Positions 18,113 through 28,634 are shown, counted from the first letter of the stretch. The stretch is 64,000 nucleotides of DNA from an uncultured Sphingomonas sp. (GCF_913062585.1 NZ_CAJXWX010000007.1:62001-126000); one strand, 5' to 3'. Numbers and translations: made by a program. Notes: a model not told the origin generated them from the letters alone.

Positions 18113-18254
18113 GGCCTTCGACTTCGGCGCTATGCGCCGAAGTTTATCCTGAGCGGCTGGCTTGCCAGCCAGCCGAAGGGCTCAGGCTGAACGGAGCGAG
18201 GGAATAGGGCCAAGCATACCTAACCGCCGTTCAGCCTGAGCGACGTCGAAGGCC
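18113..18254. repeat. Nested palindromic intergenic element (REP-like)
   Basis: This is a 142-bp element of nested inverted repeats between convergent genes. The outer arms GGCCTTCGAC (18113-18122) and GTCGAAGGCC (18245-18254) are perfect. Inner arms GCTCAGGCTGAACGG (18180-18194) and CCGTTCAGCCTGAGC (18227-18241) are a perfect 15-bp pair. Two small hairpins lie inside: ACTTCGGCGC-TAT-GCGCCGAAGT (18121-18143) and GGCTGG-CTTG-CCAGCC (18155-18170). It can end transcription on both strands. The outer and inner motifs look like the multicopy intergenic repeats of sphingomonads, but copy number cannot be tested here. Confidence 0.75.
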
Positions 18255-18296
18255 AAGGGAAAACGGGGCCGCTTCACCCAAGCCGCCCCATCCCGA

Positions 18297-20249
18297 TCAC
18301 GCCGCCTTCTTCCCCGGTTCGATCCGGTTGGCGACGAGATTGTCCACCACCGCCGGGTCGGCCAGCGTCGAGGTATCGCCCAGCGCATCGACCTGGTTCT
18401 CGGCGATCTTGCGCAGGATGCGGCGCATGATCTTGCCCGAGCGGGTCTTGGGCAGGCCGGGTGCGAATTGCAGCGCGTCAGGGGTCGCGATCGGGCCGAT
18501 CTCGCGGCGGACCCACTGGACCAGTTCGGCGCGCAGGCCCTCGTCTTCCTCGACGCCCGTGTTGAGCGTGACGAAGGCATAGATACCCTGCCCCTTCACG
18601 TCATGCGGCATGCCGACCACGGCGGCCTCCGCGACCTTGACGTGGGCGACCAGCGCGGATTCGACCTCGGCGGTCCCCATGCGATGGCCCGAGACGTTGA
18701 TGACGTCATCGACCCGGCCGGTGATCCAATAATAGCCGTCCTCGTCGCGGCGGCATCCGTCGCCGGTGAAATATTTTCCCGGATAGGTGGTGAAATAGGT
18801 CTGGAAGAAGCGGTCGTGATCGCCCCAGACGGTGCGCATCTGCCCCGGCCAGCTGTCGGCGATGACGAGGTTGCCCTCGACCGCGCCGTCCAGCACCTTG
18901 CCCTCGGCATCGACGATCTGCGGCATCACGCCGGGCAGCGGCTTGGTCGCCGAGCCGGGCTTGAGCGGCACGGCGCCGGGGATCGGGGCGATCATGTGGC
19001 CGCCGGTTTCGGTCTGCCACCAGGTGTCGACGATCGGGCAGCGCCCTTCGCCCACGACGTTGTAATACCATTCCCAGGCTTCGGGATTGATCGGCTCGCC
19101 GACCGAACCCAGGACGCGCAGGGACGAGCGGTCGGTCTTCTTCACCCACTCGTCGCCCTCGCGCATCAGCGCGCGCAGCGCGGTCGGCGCGGCGTAGAAG
19201 GTCGACACCTGATATTTGTCGACGATCTGCCAGAAACGGCTGAAATCCGGATAGTTGGGCACGCCCTCATACATCAGCGTCGTCGCGCCGTTGGCGAGCG
19301 CGCCATAGACGACATAGCTGTGCCCGGTGACCCAGCCCACATCGGCGGCGCACCAGTACACCTCGCCCTCGCGATAATCGAAGACATGTTGGTGGGTATA
19401 GGACGCCCAGAGCAGATAGCCGCCGCTGGTGTGCAGCACGCCCTTGGGCTTGCCGGTGGAACCGCTGGTATAGAGGATGAACAGCGGATCCTCCGCCCCC
19501 ATCGCCTCGGGTGCGCAGTCGGTGGCGGCGGCCTCGACCAGGTCGCCATACCATTGGTCGCGGCCGTCCTTCATCGTGACCGCCGCACCGCTATGCTTCA
19601 CCACGACGACATGGTCGACCACGACGCCGTCATGCTCCAGCGCGGCGTCGACATTGGCCTTCAAGGGCACAGCCTTGCCGCCGCGACAGCCGCCATCGGC
19701 CGTGATGACGATACGCGAATCGCAATCGATGATCCGGTTGGCGAGACTTTCGGGCGAGAAACCTCCGAATACGATCGAATGGATCGCGCCGATCCGCGCA
19801 CAGGCCAGCATCGCAAAGGCGGCTTCGGGGATCATGGGCAGGTAGATGGTGACGCGGTCGCCCTTGGCGACGCCCAGGCCCTTCAGGGCATTGGCCAGGC
19901 GGCAAACCTGTCCGTGCAGCTCGCGATAGGTGATGCGGCGCTCGGTACCGGGCGCATCGCCCTCCCACAGGATGGCCACCTGGTCGGCACGCTTTTCCAG
20001 ATGCCGGTCGATGCAGTTGGCCGCGACGTTCAGCTGTCCGTCGGCGAACCAGTTGATGCGGAAATCCGCCTCGGCGAAGCTGGTGTCCTTCACGGTCGAA
20101 AAGGGCGTGATCCAGTCGAGCCGCCGGGCCTGTTCGCGCCAATAGCCGTCCGGATCGGACTTCGCCGCCGCATAGGCGCGGGCATAGCGTTCCGCATCCA
20201 TGGATGCGCTATCGGCCCATTCGGGAACGGGGTGAACATGGGCGCTCAT
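18297..20249 (-). CDS. acs: Acetyl-CoA synthetase
   Basis: This 650-residue cytoplasmic enzyme matches the usual length of about 650. The AMP-binding motif [11 protein letters not shown], the acetate-pocket segment [39 protein letters not shown] split over the hinge, and the C-terminal [11 protein letters not shown] with the acetylatable catalytic lysine are all present. It converts acetate, ATP and CoA to acetyl-CoA. The start is ATG 20249 (M-S-A-H-V), with AGGAGAGAGAG upstream; an open extension to 20318 is unlikely. Regulation by lysine acetylation is known for the family; no acetyltransferase gene lies here. The promoter must lie in 20250-20545, shared with the divergent histidine kinase. 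Confidence 0.95.
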   Translation of the reverse strand: MSAHVHPVPEWADSASMDAERYARAYAAAKSDPDGYWREQARRLDWITPFSTVKDTSFAEADFRINWFADGQLNVAANCIDRHLEKRADQVAILWEGDAPGTERRITYRELHGQVCRLANALKGLGVAKGDRVTIYLPMIPEAAFAMLACARIGAIHSIVFGGFSPESLANRIIDCDSRIVITADGGCRGGKAVPLKANVDAALEHDGVVVDHVVVVKHSGAAVTMKDGRDQWYGDLVEAAATDCAPEAMGAEDPLFILYTSGSTGKPKGVLHTSGGYLLWASYTHQHVFDYREGEVYWCAADVGWVTGHSYVVYGALANGATTLMYEGVPNYPDFSRFWQIVDKYQVSTFYAAPTALRALMREGDEWVKKTDRSSLRVLGSVGEPINPEAWEWYYNVVGEGRCPIVDTWWQTETGGHMIAPIPGAVPLKPGSATKPLPGVMPQIVDAEGKVLDGAVEGNLVIADSWPGQMRTVWGDHDRFFQTYFTTYPGKYFTGDGCRRDEDGYYWITGRVDDVINVSGHRMGTAEVESALVAHVKVAEAAVVGMPHDVKGQGIYAFVTLNTGVEEDEGLRAELVQWVRREIGPIATPDALQFAPGLPKTRSGKIMRRILRKIAENQVDALGDTSTLADPAVVDNLVANRIEPGKKAA

Positions 20250-20545
20250 GTCGATCTCTCTCTCCTGTCTTTTACGAACCCTTAGCAGCCCAACATGGCC
20301 CCTGCCTATCGGATCCATGACAAAGTGCGTCGCGGCGGCGCTTGCGGCCCTGCCCCGGTGTCACAAAATGTCACCGTCTTGCCGACCGATCTTCATAATC
20401 GCAGGGCATTCCCGTCAAGACGAAAGACAAAGTTCCGAGAATTTGATCCATCCAGAGCAAGATACGGCGTGCGCCCTCTATTCCTCGCCCCCAAGCAACG
20501 CTACAGCGGGAGCAGGCCGGGTTTCGAGGGGGAGACGAACCGAGC
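20250..20545. other. Divergent promoter region of acs and hybrid kinase gene
   Basis: The region spans 296 bp with no gene. TGTCAC occurs twice in direct orientation (20359-20364 and 20369-20374) separated by AAAA inside GGTG...CACC flanks, giving a partly symmetrical 19-bp site that could bind a regulator. Otherwise I see no recognised promoter boxes. Confidence 0.4.
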
Positions 20546-23074
20546 ATGATCGCGACTGCCCACGACCGTGCCGACATCCCCGCCGGTTTTGCCGCTGTTC
20601 TGGCGCGCAGCGGCGAGATGGGGCGGCTGATCGCGGGCTTCGACTGGGCCGCGACGCCGCTGGGGCCGATTTCCGGCTGGCCGCAGAGCCGGATGACGGC
20701 GATCGCGATCATCCTGGCCTCCTCGATTCCGATGGCGACGATCTGGGGGGCCGACGGCATCCTGATCTACAATGCGGGCTATGCCGGTTTTTCGGGCGAC
20801 CGGCACCCGGCGATGCTGGGCCGCCGCCTGGTCGAATGCTGGCCCGAGGCGGCGGCGTTCAACACCCAGGTCATCGCCGAAGGGCTGGCCGGGCGGACGC
20901 TCGCCTATCGCGACCAGGCGATGATGCTGGCGCACAAGGGCGCGCCCGAACAGCATTGGCTGGACCTGGAGTATACGCCGATCGCCGACGAGACCGGACA
21001 TCCGGCGGGCATCATGGCGACGGTGATCGACAGCAGTGCGCGGATGCGGGACCGGCAGGAGCGCGAGAACGCGCTGGCCGCCGCACGCGAGAGCGAAGCC
21101 CGGTTCCGCAACGTCGCCGATCATGCGCCGATCGTCATGTGGGTAACCAATGTCGAGGGGCGGTGCACCTATATCAACCGCGCCTGGACCATCCAGACCG
21201 GCCAGGATGTCGCGGAGGGGCTGACCTTCGGCTGGCTCAAGATGCTGCATCCCGACGATCGGCAGCCGGCCGAGCAGGCCTTTCGCGACGCCATGGCCGA
21301 TCTGCGTCCCTTTCAGATCGAATATCGGCTGGCCCAGGTGGGTGGCGGCTATCGCTGGGTGATGGTCACCGCCATCCCCCGCTTCGACGACGATGGCGGA
21401 TTCCTGGGCATGATCGGATCGGCCGTCGACATCGACGAGCGCCGCCGGGCGGAGGTGACGCTGCGCGACGTCAACGCGGTGCTCGAACGCCGCGTCATGG
21501 AGGCGCTGGCCGAGCGCAAGCTGTTCGCCGACATCATCGATTCGACCGGCACGATGGTCCAGGTGCTGGGCTTCGACCATCGCTATCTGGCGATCAACCG
21601 CGCCGCCGCCGAGGATTTCGAACGGATCTTCGGCACCCGCCCGCAGATCGGCGAGCACAAGGGCGAGGCGATGGCCCGGCGTCCCGAAATCCTGTCGGTG
21701 ATGCGCGACTATTGGACCCGTGCGCTGGCGGGCGAGGAGTTCGCCGTCATCCAGGCGCTGGACGATGCGCAAGGGGAGAAGCGGCATTACGAGCTGCGCT
21801 TCAGCCCGCTGGTGTCCGCCGAGGGCACGCCGATCGGCGCCTACCAGTTCGCGACCGACGTGTCCGAACGGCTGGCGCAAGAGGAAAAGCTGGCCGACAT
21901 GGAGGCGCAGCTGCGCCAGAGCCAGAAGATGGAGGCGGTGGGACAGCTGACCGGCGGCATCGCGCACGACTTCAACAATCTGCTCCAGGTCGTGGTCGGC
22001 AATCTGGAGATGCTCGACCGCTTCCTGCCGGAGGGCGAGCATCCGCGCGCCCGGCGTGCGGCGACCAACGCGATGACCGGGGCCAAACGGGCCGCGACGC
22101 TGACCCAGCGGCTGCTCGCCTTTTCCCGGCGCCAGCCGCTTGCCCCGCAATCGGTGGATACGCGGCGGCTGGTCGACGGCCTGTCCGACCTGCTGACCCG
22201 GACGCTGGGGGAACAGGTCCATCTGGCCGTCGATGCCGCATCCGATCTCTGGACGGTCGAGGCCGACCCCAATCAGCTGGAAAGCGCGATCCTGAACCTG
22301 GCGGTCAACGCGCGCGACGCCATGCCGCATGGCGGCACCCTGTCGATCACGATGCGCAACGCGACGCTGGACGGGCTGGCGACCATGGCGGCGGGACCGG
22401 CGCCCTATCCCACCGATCCGGGCGATTATGTCGCGATCGACGTCAGCGATACCGGCACGGGCATGGACCGCGCGACGCTGGGCCGCGTGTTCGAGCCGTT
22501 CTTCACCACCAAGGAAGTCGGCAAGGGCACCGGCCTGGGCCTGTCGATGGTCTATGGCTTCGCCAAACAGTCAGGCGGCCAGGTACAGATCGAGTCCAAA
22601 CCCGGCGAGGGCACCTGCGTCACGCTGTTCCTGCCCCGGTTCCAGGGCCAGGCCCCCGCCCCGCTCGACGCCGCGCCCCTGACCCAGCGCCCGACGCGCG
22701 GGTCCGAGACGATCCTGGTGGTCGAGGACGATGCCGATGTCCGCGCCTATTCGACCGAGGCGTTGCGCGAACTGGGCTATGACGTGCTGGAGGCGGAGGA
22801 CGGCGCCTCGGCGCTGGCGCTGCTCGACGCGCCCGAGGCGCGCCGGATCGCGCTGCTGTTTTCCGACGTGGTGCTGCCCGGCGGGATGACGGGCGCCGAT
22901 CTGGCCTCGGCCGCGCGGTCGCTGCACCCGCAGCTCAAGGTGCTGTTCACCACCGGCTATGCCCGCGACGTGATCGTCCATGGCGGGCGGCTGGATGCGG
23001 GCGTCGCGCTGATCACCAAGCCGTTCGACTTCTCGGACCTGGCCGCGCGGATCCGCGCTATGCTTGACGCGTAA
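20546..23074 (+). CDS. PAS-containing hybrid sensor histidine kinase with receiver domain
   Basis: This is an 842-residue protein without membrane segments. It holds an N-terminal PAS-like domain (about 40-170), a second PAS/PAC region (about 185-310, [19 protein letters not shown]), a third (about 320-455), and a HisKA/HATPase core with the H-box GIAHDFNNL (His474), an N-box ([14 protein letters not shown]), G1 (DTGTGM) and G2 ([11 protein letters not shown]). A C-terminal receiver has its phospho-Asp near residue 774 ([11 protein letters not shown]). The H-A-D-F-N-N-L core and terminal receiver are those of the many cytosolic PAS hybrid kinases of alphaproteobacteria. Output could go through an HPt partner elsewhere. 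Its last 17 bp overlap the convergent GGDEF gene. Confidence 0.88.
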   Translation: MIATAHDRADIPAGFAAVLARSGEMGRLIAGFDWAATPLGPISGWPQSRMTAIAIILASSIPMATIWGADGILIYNAGYAGFSGDRHPAMLGRRLVECWPEAAAFNTQVIAEGLAGRTLAYRDQAMMLAHKGAPEQHWLDLEYTPIADETGHPAGIMATVIDSSARMRDRQERENALAAARESEARFRNVADHAPIVMWVTNVEGRCTYINRAWTIQTGQDVAEGLTFGWLKMLHPDDRQPAEQAFRDAMADLRPFQIEYRLAQVGGGYRWVMVTAIPRFDDDGGFLGMIGSAVDIDERRRAEVTLRDVNAVLERRVMEALAERKLFADIIDSTGTMVQVLGFDHRYLAINRAAAEDFERIFGTRPQIGEHKGEAMARRPEILSVMRDYWTRALAGEEFAVIQALDDAQGEKRHYELRFSPLVSAEGTPIGAYQFATDVSERLAQEEKLADMEAQLRQSQKMEAVGQLTGGIAHDFNNLLQVVVGNLEMLDRFLPEGEHPRARRAATNAMTGAKRAATLTQRLLAFSRRQPLAPQSVDTRRLVDGLSDLLTRTLGEQVHLAVDAASDLWTVEADPNQLESAILNLAVNARDAMPHGGTLSITMRNATLDGLATMAAGPAPYPTDPGDYVAIDVSDTGTGMDRATLGRVFEPFFTTKEVGKGTGLGLSMVYGFAKQSGGQVQIESKPGEGTCVTLFLPRFQGQAPAPLDAAPLTQRPTRGSETILVVEDDADVRAYSTEALRELGYDVLEAEDGASALALLDAPEARRIALLFSDVVLPGGMTGADLASAARSLHPQLKVLFTTGYARDVIVHGGRLDAGVALITKPFDFSDLAARIRAMLDA

Positions 23075-24215
23075 GGGCCCTGACCGGGGGCGATGCGACC
23101 ATCGGCGGGTCGGCGGGTTCGTCTATCCCCAATATGCCCCCACCCCGCCGCTTGACCGCATAGGAGCGGGCATCGGCCTGCTGGATCAACCCTTCCAGCG
23201 TCGCCTCGGGCAACAGGCCGGTCGCATAGCCCAGGCTGACGCCGATCGTGACGGGCTCCGCCAAGCCCAGATCATAGGGCCGGATCAGCTGGTCGTGGAT
23301 GCGCTCGGCCAGGTCCCTGGCCGCCGCCGCGTCGCCATGTTGCACCATGACGAACTCGTCGCCCCCGGTCCGTGCGACAATGGTGCCGTCGCGGACGCTC
23401 GCCTGGATGCGGGCGGCGAGGACCACCAGCAACCGGTCGCCGGCACCATGTCCGAACCGGTCATTGACGCCCTTGAACCCGTCCAGGTCCAGGGCATGGA
23501 CGACGACCGGCCTGGACGCGTCGGCCGTCATTCCCGCCAGCGCCTCGCGCAGGCCCAGCCGGTTGAGAACGCCGGTCAGCGGATCGTGCCGCGCCAGCGC
23601 CTCCAGTTCCAGCCGTAGCCGTACGGCGCCCCGCGCCGTGGCATAGACGAAGGCCACGCTCTGCAACCCCGCCACGGCAAAGACCATCAGAATGACCGCG
23701 ACGAAGACATGGTCCTTGCCCAGCAGCGCGATGGCAAGTGCATTGGGCACCATCAGGCTTAGAATGGCACTGCTCGCGATATGCGGTCGGATCGACACGC
23801 GCGCGATCAGCCCCGCGCTATAGCAGAAGGCGATCGCGACCGGCAGTAGATGAAGGGCCGGATAGGGCAGCGCATAGACTGCGACGGAAAACAGCGCGAT
23901 CGACAGGCAGACGGCGATGGTCGTGACGGCATGGCCCCGCTCATGCCGTCGCACCCGGTCCAGCGACGCGCGACGATAGGCCACGCGGTGGCGTTGATGG
24001 TGCAGGATGGTGACGATCTTGACGACCATCGTCACCACGCAGAGCAGGCTGGCGGCCGCCACCAGGCGACTGGGCACGATCGACCAGATATGGACGCCCG
24101 TCGCGATGGTCATCCCGCACAGGATGACCATCGGCACGACATTGTCGGCGAGCGCGTCTACGAGTTCTCGGTAGACGGGCTCCGGTTCCTCCCGTCGCAA
24201 TACCGCATCCCCCAA
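23058..24215 (-). CDS. Membrane-bound diguanylate cyclase (GGDEF)
   Basis: This is a 385-residue protein. The N-terminal half holds about five to six hydrophobic helices with a charged cytoplasmic loop (HHQRHRVAYRRASLDRVRRHERG). The C-terminal half is a GGDEF domain opening with ARHDPLTGVLNR and carrying an intact RTGGDEF active site, so it should make c-di-GMP from two GTP. The place of the inhibitory RxxD site reads R-D-G-T, so product inhibition may be lost. Its start is uncertain: TTG 24215 with AAGG close upstream is the best option and no ATG lies near. It converges on and overlaps the hybrid kinase gene. Confidence 0.85.
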   Translation of the reverse strand: MGDAVLRREEPEPVYRELVDALADNVVPMVILCGMTIATGVHIWSIVPSRLVAAASLLCVVTMVVKIVTILHHQRHRVAYRRASLDRVRRHERGHAVTTIAVCLSIALFSVAVYALPYPALHLLPVAIAFCYSAGLIARVSIRPHIASSAILSLMVPNALAIALLGKDHVFVAVILMVFAVAGLQSVAFVYATARGAVRLRLELEALARHDPLTGVLNRLGLREALAGMTADASRPVVVHALDLDGFKGVNDRFGHGAGDRLLVVLAARIQASVRDGTIVARTGGDEFVMVQHGDAAAARDLAERIHDQLIRPYDLGLAEPVTIGVSLGYATGLLPEATLEGLIQQADARSYAVKRRGGGILGIDEPADPPMVASPPVRALTRQA

Positions 24216-24392
24216 TGCCTTGGCCGAGCGGCATTATGACCGATCCGGCAAGATCAACAAACGTTTAAGTTTGCGGTGCCCACATGGCACATCCTGTCAC
24301 ACCGCCCCCGGGGTCCGGTCGAACGCCGGTCAGCACCCTCGCACCCGAGTCGGTGGGTTGCGCGTTGAGCCCGACGGGACGAAAGGACGGGG
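24216..24392. other. Short divergent intergenic region
   Basis: This 177-bp region lies between the cyclase and efflux genes. It carries only the upstream signals of both; AAAGGA just before ATG 24393 is the ribosome site of the efflux gene. I see no clear operator. Confidence 0.4.
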
Positions 24393-26042
24393 ATGGCATC
24401 GCGGTTTCGGCAATTCTGGAGCGAGGAGGAATGGACCTTCGCTCCCCATGAGCGGCCGACCATTCCCGGATCGCCCGGCAATTTCGACCATCCGCAGCGG
24501 CGGCGCATCGCGTACGGCGTGATCGCGGTGCTGATCGGACTGACCGGCGGCCTCGGCAATGCGCTGGTCCAGGTCAACACGACGCAGCTGCAGGGCGCGC
24601 TGGGGCTCGACCCGACCGAGATCGCGTGGCTGCCCATCGCCTATGTGATGACCAACGCGTCGATCAACCTGCTGCTCATCAAGTTCCGCCAGCAATTCGG
24701 CCTGCGTCCCTTCGCGCTGCTGTTTTCGGGACTCTATACCATCCTGGCCTTCGCGCATCTGTTCGTCCGCGACTTCTCGACCGCGATCGCGGTACGCGCG
24801 GCGAGCGGGATGGCGGCGGCGGCGCTGTCGTCGCTCGGCCTGTATTACATGATGCAGGCGCTCCCGGCGAAATGGCGGTTGAAGGCGATCGTGCTGGGCA
24901 TCGGCGTGCCACAATGCGCGACGCCGCTCGCCCGGCTCTTCTCGCCCGAGCTGCTCGCCATGTCGCACTGGCGCACCCTGTATCTGTTCGAGTTCGGGCT
25001 GGCGGCGATCAGCCTGGCCGCGATCATCGCGCTGCGCCTGCCCCCGACGCAGCGGGTCAAGGCGTTCGAGCCGCTCGATTTCCTGACCTTCGCGCTCTAC
25101 GCGCCCGCCATCGGGCTGTTCTGCGCGGTGCTGGGCCAGGGGCGCTACGTTTGGTGGACCCAGGCCGCCTGGATCGGCTGGGCCCTCGTCATCGCCATCC
25201 CGCTGCTGGCCACCGCCCTGTGGATCGAGCATCACCGCGCCAATCCCCTTCTCAACACGCGCTGGCTGGGGTCGATCGACATCATCCGCTTCGCCATCGT
25301 CACGCTGATGGCGCGGATCGTGTTTTCGGAGCAGAATTTCGGCGCGGTCGGGCTGCTGACCACGCTGGGACAGAATAACGACCAGTTCGGCACGCTGTTC
25401 ACCATCGCCTTCATCGCCTCGGTCGCGGGCGTCATCATGAGCGCGGTGACGCTGAACCCGACCAGGCTGACCCATCCGGTCATGTATGCGATCGGGCTGG
25501 TCGCCATCGCCGCCTATGCCGACAGCTTCTCGACCAACCTGACCCGCGCGCCGGAGCTGTACGCGACCCAGGCGGTGATCGCCTTTTCCACCACCTTCTT
25601 CCTGGGCCCGTCGCTGCTGTTCGGCATGACCCGCGCGCTGCAACAGGGGGCGGGGCACGTCATCAGCTTCATCGCGCTGTTCGGGATGCTCAATTCGGTG
25701 GGGAGTCTCGGTGGCACCGCGCTGCTCGGCACCTATCAGACCGTGCGCGAAAAGGCGCATAGTGCCGCCATCGTGCAGAATATCGACCCCACCGACCCGC
25801 AGGTGACGCAGCGTATCGCCGCGGGCGGTGCGCGGGTGTCGGGAGTGGTCGGCGATCCGACGCTCGCCCGGGCGGAAGGCGCGGCTTTGTTGTCGCAGGC
25901 GGCGACGCGCGAGGCGAATATCCGCGCCTATAACGATGTCTTCCGGCTCGTTGCCGCGCTGGCCGCCGCCGTTACTCTATTCCTCGCGCTGCTGACATGG
26001 CGGCGCACGCGCCGCGCCCGTGCGGCAGAGGCCCAGCCATGA
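24393..26042 (+). CDS. MFS drug efflux transporter, DHA2/EmrB-like
   Basis: This 549-residue inner-membrane protein has about 14 hydrophobic segments, beginning with IAYGVIAVLIGLTGGLGNALV. The following VNTTQLQGALGLDPTEIAWLPIAYVMTN is the first-loop region of EmrB-like antiporters. A soluble loop near residues 460-510 lies before the last helix, as in DHA2 members. It would exchange protons for toxic compounds. The stop TGA overlaps the start of the HlyD-type gene as ATGA, and an outer-membrane NodT gene follows, so the three encode a complete tripartite pump. AAAGGACGGGG precedes ATG 24393. No regulator gene is adjacent. Confidence 0.88.
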   Translation: MASRFRQFWSEEEWTFAPHERPTIPGSPGNFDHPQRRRIAYGVIAVLIGLTGGLGNALVQVNTTQLQGALGLDPTEIAWLPIAYVMTNASINLLLIKFRQQFGLRPFALLFSGLYTILAFAHLFVRDFSTAIAVRAASGMAAAALSSLGLYYMMQALPAKWRLKAIVLGIGVPQCATPLARLFSPELLAMSHWRTLYLFEFGLAAISLAAIIALRLPPTQRVKAFEPLDFLTFALYAPAIGLFCAVLGQGRYVWWTQAAWIGWALVIAIPLLATALWIEHHRANPLLNTRWLGSIDIIRFAIVTLMARIVFSEQNFGAVGLLTTLGQNNDQFGTLFTIAFIASVAGVIMSAVTLNPTRLTHPVMYAIGLVAIAAYADSFSTNLTRAPELYATQAVIAFSTTFFLGPSLLFGMTRALQQGAGHVISFIALFGMLNSVGSLGGTALLGTYQTVREKAHSAAIVQNIDPTDPQVTQRIAAGGARVSGVVGDPTLARAEGAALLSQAATREANIRAYNDVFRLVAALAAAVTLFLALLTWRRTRRARAAEAQP

Positions 26043-27217
26043 CCGACACCCGCTCGCCCGTATCCGCCACCCCGATGACCGAGGAAGCCGCCGCCGAAGC
26101 GGGCGTGCCGCCACCTGCCCCGACCCCTGCGCCGGTGCCGCCGCCCGCCCCCGCCTCGGGCTGGCGACCGCCCTCGGGCGGGTGGCGGTCGCGCGCGCTG
26201 ATCGCGCTGCTGGTGATCGGCGGGATCGCCGCGGTGCTTGCGGCATGGCGGCTGCCGCCCTTTTCCAGCGACGTGCAGTCGACCGACAATGCCTATGTGC
26301 GCGGCCGGACGACCGTGATCGCGCCGCAGGTCAGCGGCTATGTCACCGCCGTGCTGGTCCGCGATTTCGAGACGGTGCGCGCCGGCCAGCCGCTGGTGAA
26401 GATCGACGACCGCATCTATCGCCAGCGTGTCGACCAGGCGAGCGCGCAGGTCGCGGCGCAGGCGGCCACGCTGGCCAATAGCCGCCAGGCGCAGGCCTCG
26501 CGCACCGCAAGCCTCGCCGCACAGGACGCCGCCGTCGCCAACGCCCAGGCGCAGCTGATGCGTGCCCAGGCCGACATGGCGCGGGTCAACGACCTCGTCA
26601 CCGACGGGTCGGTGTCGTTGCGCGAACGCGACCAGACGCTCGCCTCGCTGCGTCAGGCTCAGGCCGCGCTGCGCCAGGCCCAGGCGGCGCGCGACATCGC
26701 CCGACAGGACGTGCGCACCGTCGTGGTCGGGCGCGGCGGGCAGCAGGCGGGCGTGTCGGGAGCGGAGGCCGCCCGGCGGCTGGCCCAGATCGACCTGGCC
26801 AACACCATCATCCGCGCGCCCGAGGATGGCCGCCTGTCCGAGGTCGGCGTGCGGCTGGGCCAATATGTGACGGCGGGCTCGCAGTTGATGTTCCTGGTAC
26901 CGCCCGAAACCTGGGTCATCGCCAATTTCAAGGAGGCGCAGACCGCGCGCATGGCGGTGGGACAGCCCGCCAGCTTCACCGTCGACGGCCTGAACAATGC
27001 CCGGCTGAAGGGCCATGTCGAGCGCATCTCGCCCGCCGCCGGGTCGGAATTCGCGGTGCTGAAGTCGGACAACGCCACCGGCAATTTCACCAAGGTGCCG
27101 CAGCGTATCGCGGTGCGCATCCGCGTCGATCCGGGCCAGCCGCTCAGCAAGCGCCTGCGCCCCGGCATGTCGGTGCAGGCCAGTGTCGACACCTCGGGTG
27201 GACCAGCGGTGCGATGA
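26039..27217 (+). CDS. HlyD/EmrA-type periplasmic adaptor
   Basis: This is a 392-residue membrane-fusion protein. A Pro/Ala-rich cytoplasmic start of about 45 residues precedes one membrane helix (ALIALLVIGGIAAVLAAW). Then come the first lipoyl half (VQSTDNAYVRGRTTVIAPQVSGYV), a long coiled-coil hairpin rich in Gln and Ala (about 110-220), and the second lipoyl half with the NTIIRAPEDGRLSEVGVRLGQYV segment. A beta-barrel tail ends with RLRPGMSVQASVDT. This bridges the MFS pump to the outer-membrane channel. ATG 26039 overlaps the upstream TGA; a longer open frame upstream lies inside the transporter gene. Confidence 0.92.
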   Translation: MTDTRSPVSATPMTEEAAAEAGVPPPAPTPAPVPPPAPASGWRPPSGGWRSRALIALLVIGGIAAVLAAWRLPPFSSDVQSTDNAYVRGRTTVIAPQVSGYVTAVLVRDFETVRAGQPLVKIDDRIYRQRVDQASAQVAAQAATLANSRQAQASRTASLAAQDAAVANAQAQLMRAQADMARVNDLVTDGSVSLRERDQTLASLRQAQAALRQAQAARDIARQDVRTVVVGRGGQQAGVSGAEAARRLAQIDLANTIIRAPEDGRLSEVGVRLGQYVTAGSQLMFLVPPETWVIANFKEAQTARMAVGQPASFTVDGLNNARLKGHVERISPAAGSEFAVLKSDNATGNFTKVPQRIAVRIRVDPGQPLSKRLRPGMSVQASVDTSGGPAVR

Positions 27218-28602
27218 GGCGCGCGCCCCTTCCCCTCGCCGCCGCGTTGCTGCTCGCCGGATGCATCGGCCCCCGCCCCGCCCCGTCCGCCGATGTCGCG
27301 GTGGTGCCGCCACCTGCCTGGCGCACGACGCTGGGCCCCGGCAGCCCGATCGCGGCCGATTGGTGGCAGGCGTTCGGCGACCCGCAGCTGACCGCGCTCG
27401 TCACCCGCGCCCTGGCCGACAGCCCGGACCTGGGTAGTGCCGCTGCGCGGGTCGAGGAGGCGCGCGCACAGGAACGGCTGGCCCGCGCACAGCTGTCGCC
27501 CAATATCACGGCGGGCGTTCCCGTATCGGAGTCGCGATCGCTGACCGCCTTCGGCACCGGGCTCGACCAGTTCGGGGCCCAGCCGCTGGTCCAGGCAAGT
27601 TACGATTTCGACCTGTTCGGCCGGTTGCGCAACGCCCGTGCCGCCGCCCGCGCACAGTTGCTGGCGACCGAGGCGGCACGCGACACCGTCCGCCTGGCGC
27701 TCGCCGCGGGGGTGGCGAGCGGCTATGTGACGTTGCGCGCGCTCGACCACCGGCTGCACATCGCCGAAGAGACGCTGGCCGCGCGGGCCGACGCGCTGCG
27801 TATCGCACGGCGGCGGGCGACGACGGGCTATACGTCGAACCTGGAACTGCGCCAGGCGGAGGGCGAATATCGCGCGACCGAACAACTCGTCGCCGCCGCC
27901 CGGCTGGCCGTCACGCGCCAGGAAAACGCGTTGAGCGTGTTGGTCGGCGGCACACCCGGTCCGATCCCGCGCGGACTGGGGATCGACCAGCTGGTCCGCC
28001 CCGCCATCCCCGACGGCCTGCCCGCCGACCTGCTGCGCCGCCGCCCCGACCTGTTCCAGGCGGAGCAGGCGCTGGTCGCCGCCGACCGCTCGCTCGACAG
28101 CGCGCGCGCGGCGATGCTGCCCAGCCTGGGGCTGACCGGCTCGGCGGGCGTGGTGCTGTCCAACGCGCTGCCGAACCCGGTCACGCTCTTTTCGATCGGC
28201 GGCAGCGTGCTCGCCCCGATCTTCGACGCCGGTCGCCTGCGCGCGCAAAGCGATGCCAGCGCCGCCCGGCGCGACCAGGCCGCCTATGCCTATCGCCGAA
28301 CCGCCCTGACCGCGTTTCGCGAGGTGGACGACAGCCTGGCCTCGGTCCGTCGCTCGGGCGAGCAGGCGGTGGCGCTGGCCGGACAGCGCGCCGCCCAGGC
28401 CGATGGCCTGCGCATCGCCTCCAACCGCTATCGCGCGGGCTATTCCTCCTATCTGGAGCAGTTGGACGCGCAGCGCGGGCTGCTGTCGGCCGAACTCGCT
28501 TTGGCGGAGGCCCAGGCCAATCAGCTGACCGCCTATATCACCCTGTATCAGGCGATGGGCGGCGGCTGGTCCCCCGATGCGATCCGCGCGACCGCGCGAT
28601 AG
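27214..28602 (+). CDS. Outer-membrane efflux lipoprotein, NodT family
   Basis: This 462-residue TolC-like lipoprotein has a signal with lipobox LLLAGC (Cys17). The mature part shows the NodT hallmarks ADWWQAFGDPQL near its N-terminus, two repeats of long amphipathic helices with GLGIDQL and RRRPDLFQAEQAL, and the strand pair SYDFDLFGRLRNARAAARAQ. It would form the trimeric outer-membrane exit duct of the pump. The start ATG 27214 overlaps the adaptor stop as ATGA. It ends the operon; a small hairpin follows. Confidence 0.92.
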   Translation: MRRAPLPLAAALLLAGCIGPRPAPSADVAVVPPPAWRTTLGPGSPIAADWWQAFGDPQLTALVTRALADSPDLGSAAARVEEARAQERLARAQLSPNITAGVPVSESRSLTAFGTGLDQFGAQPLVQASYDFDLFGRLRNARAAARAQLLATEAARDTVRLALAAGVASGYVTLRALDHRLHIAEETLAARADALRIARRRATTGYTSNLELRQAEGEYRATEQLVAAARLAVTRQENALSVLVGGTPGPIPRGLGIDQLVRPAIPDGLPADLLRRRPDLFQAEQALVAADRSLDSARAAMLPSLGLTGSAGVVLSNALPNPVTLFSIGGSVLAPIFDAGRLRAQSDASAARRDQAAYAYRRTALTAFREVDDSLASVRRSGEQAVALAGQRAAQADGLRIASNRYRAGYSSYLEQLDAQRGLLSAELALAEAQANQLTAYITLYQAMGGGWSPDAIRATAR

Positions 28603-28617
28603 GTCGCAGGTGGGAGG

Positions 28618-28634
28618 GCGATTGTCGCAATCGC
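28618..28634 (+). terminator. Small hairpin after the efflux operon
   Basis: GCGATTG (28618-28624) and CAATCGC (28628-28634) form a perfect 7-bp stem with a TCG loop, 15 bp after the stop. No T-run follows, so the terminator assignment is tentative. Confidence 0.4.

Noticed and set aside
20248..22782. Plus-strand open frame of 844 codons
   Set aside because: It overlaps the hybrid kinase in another frame, and its residues are Arg/Gly-rich without motifs, while the kinase frame has all expected domains.
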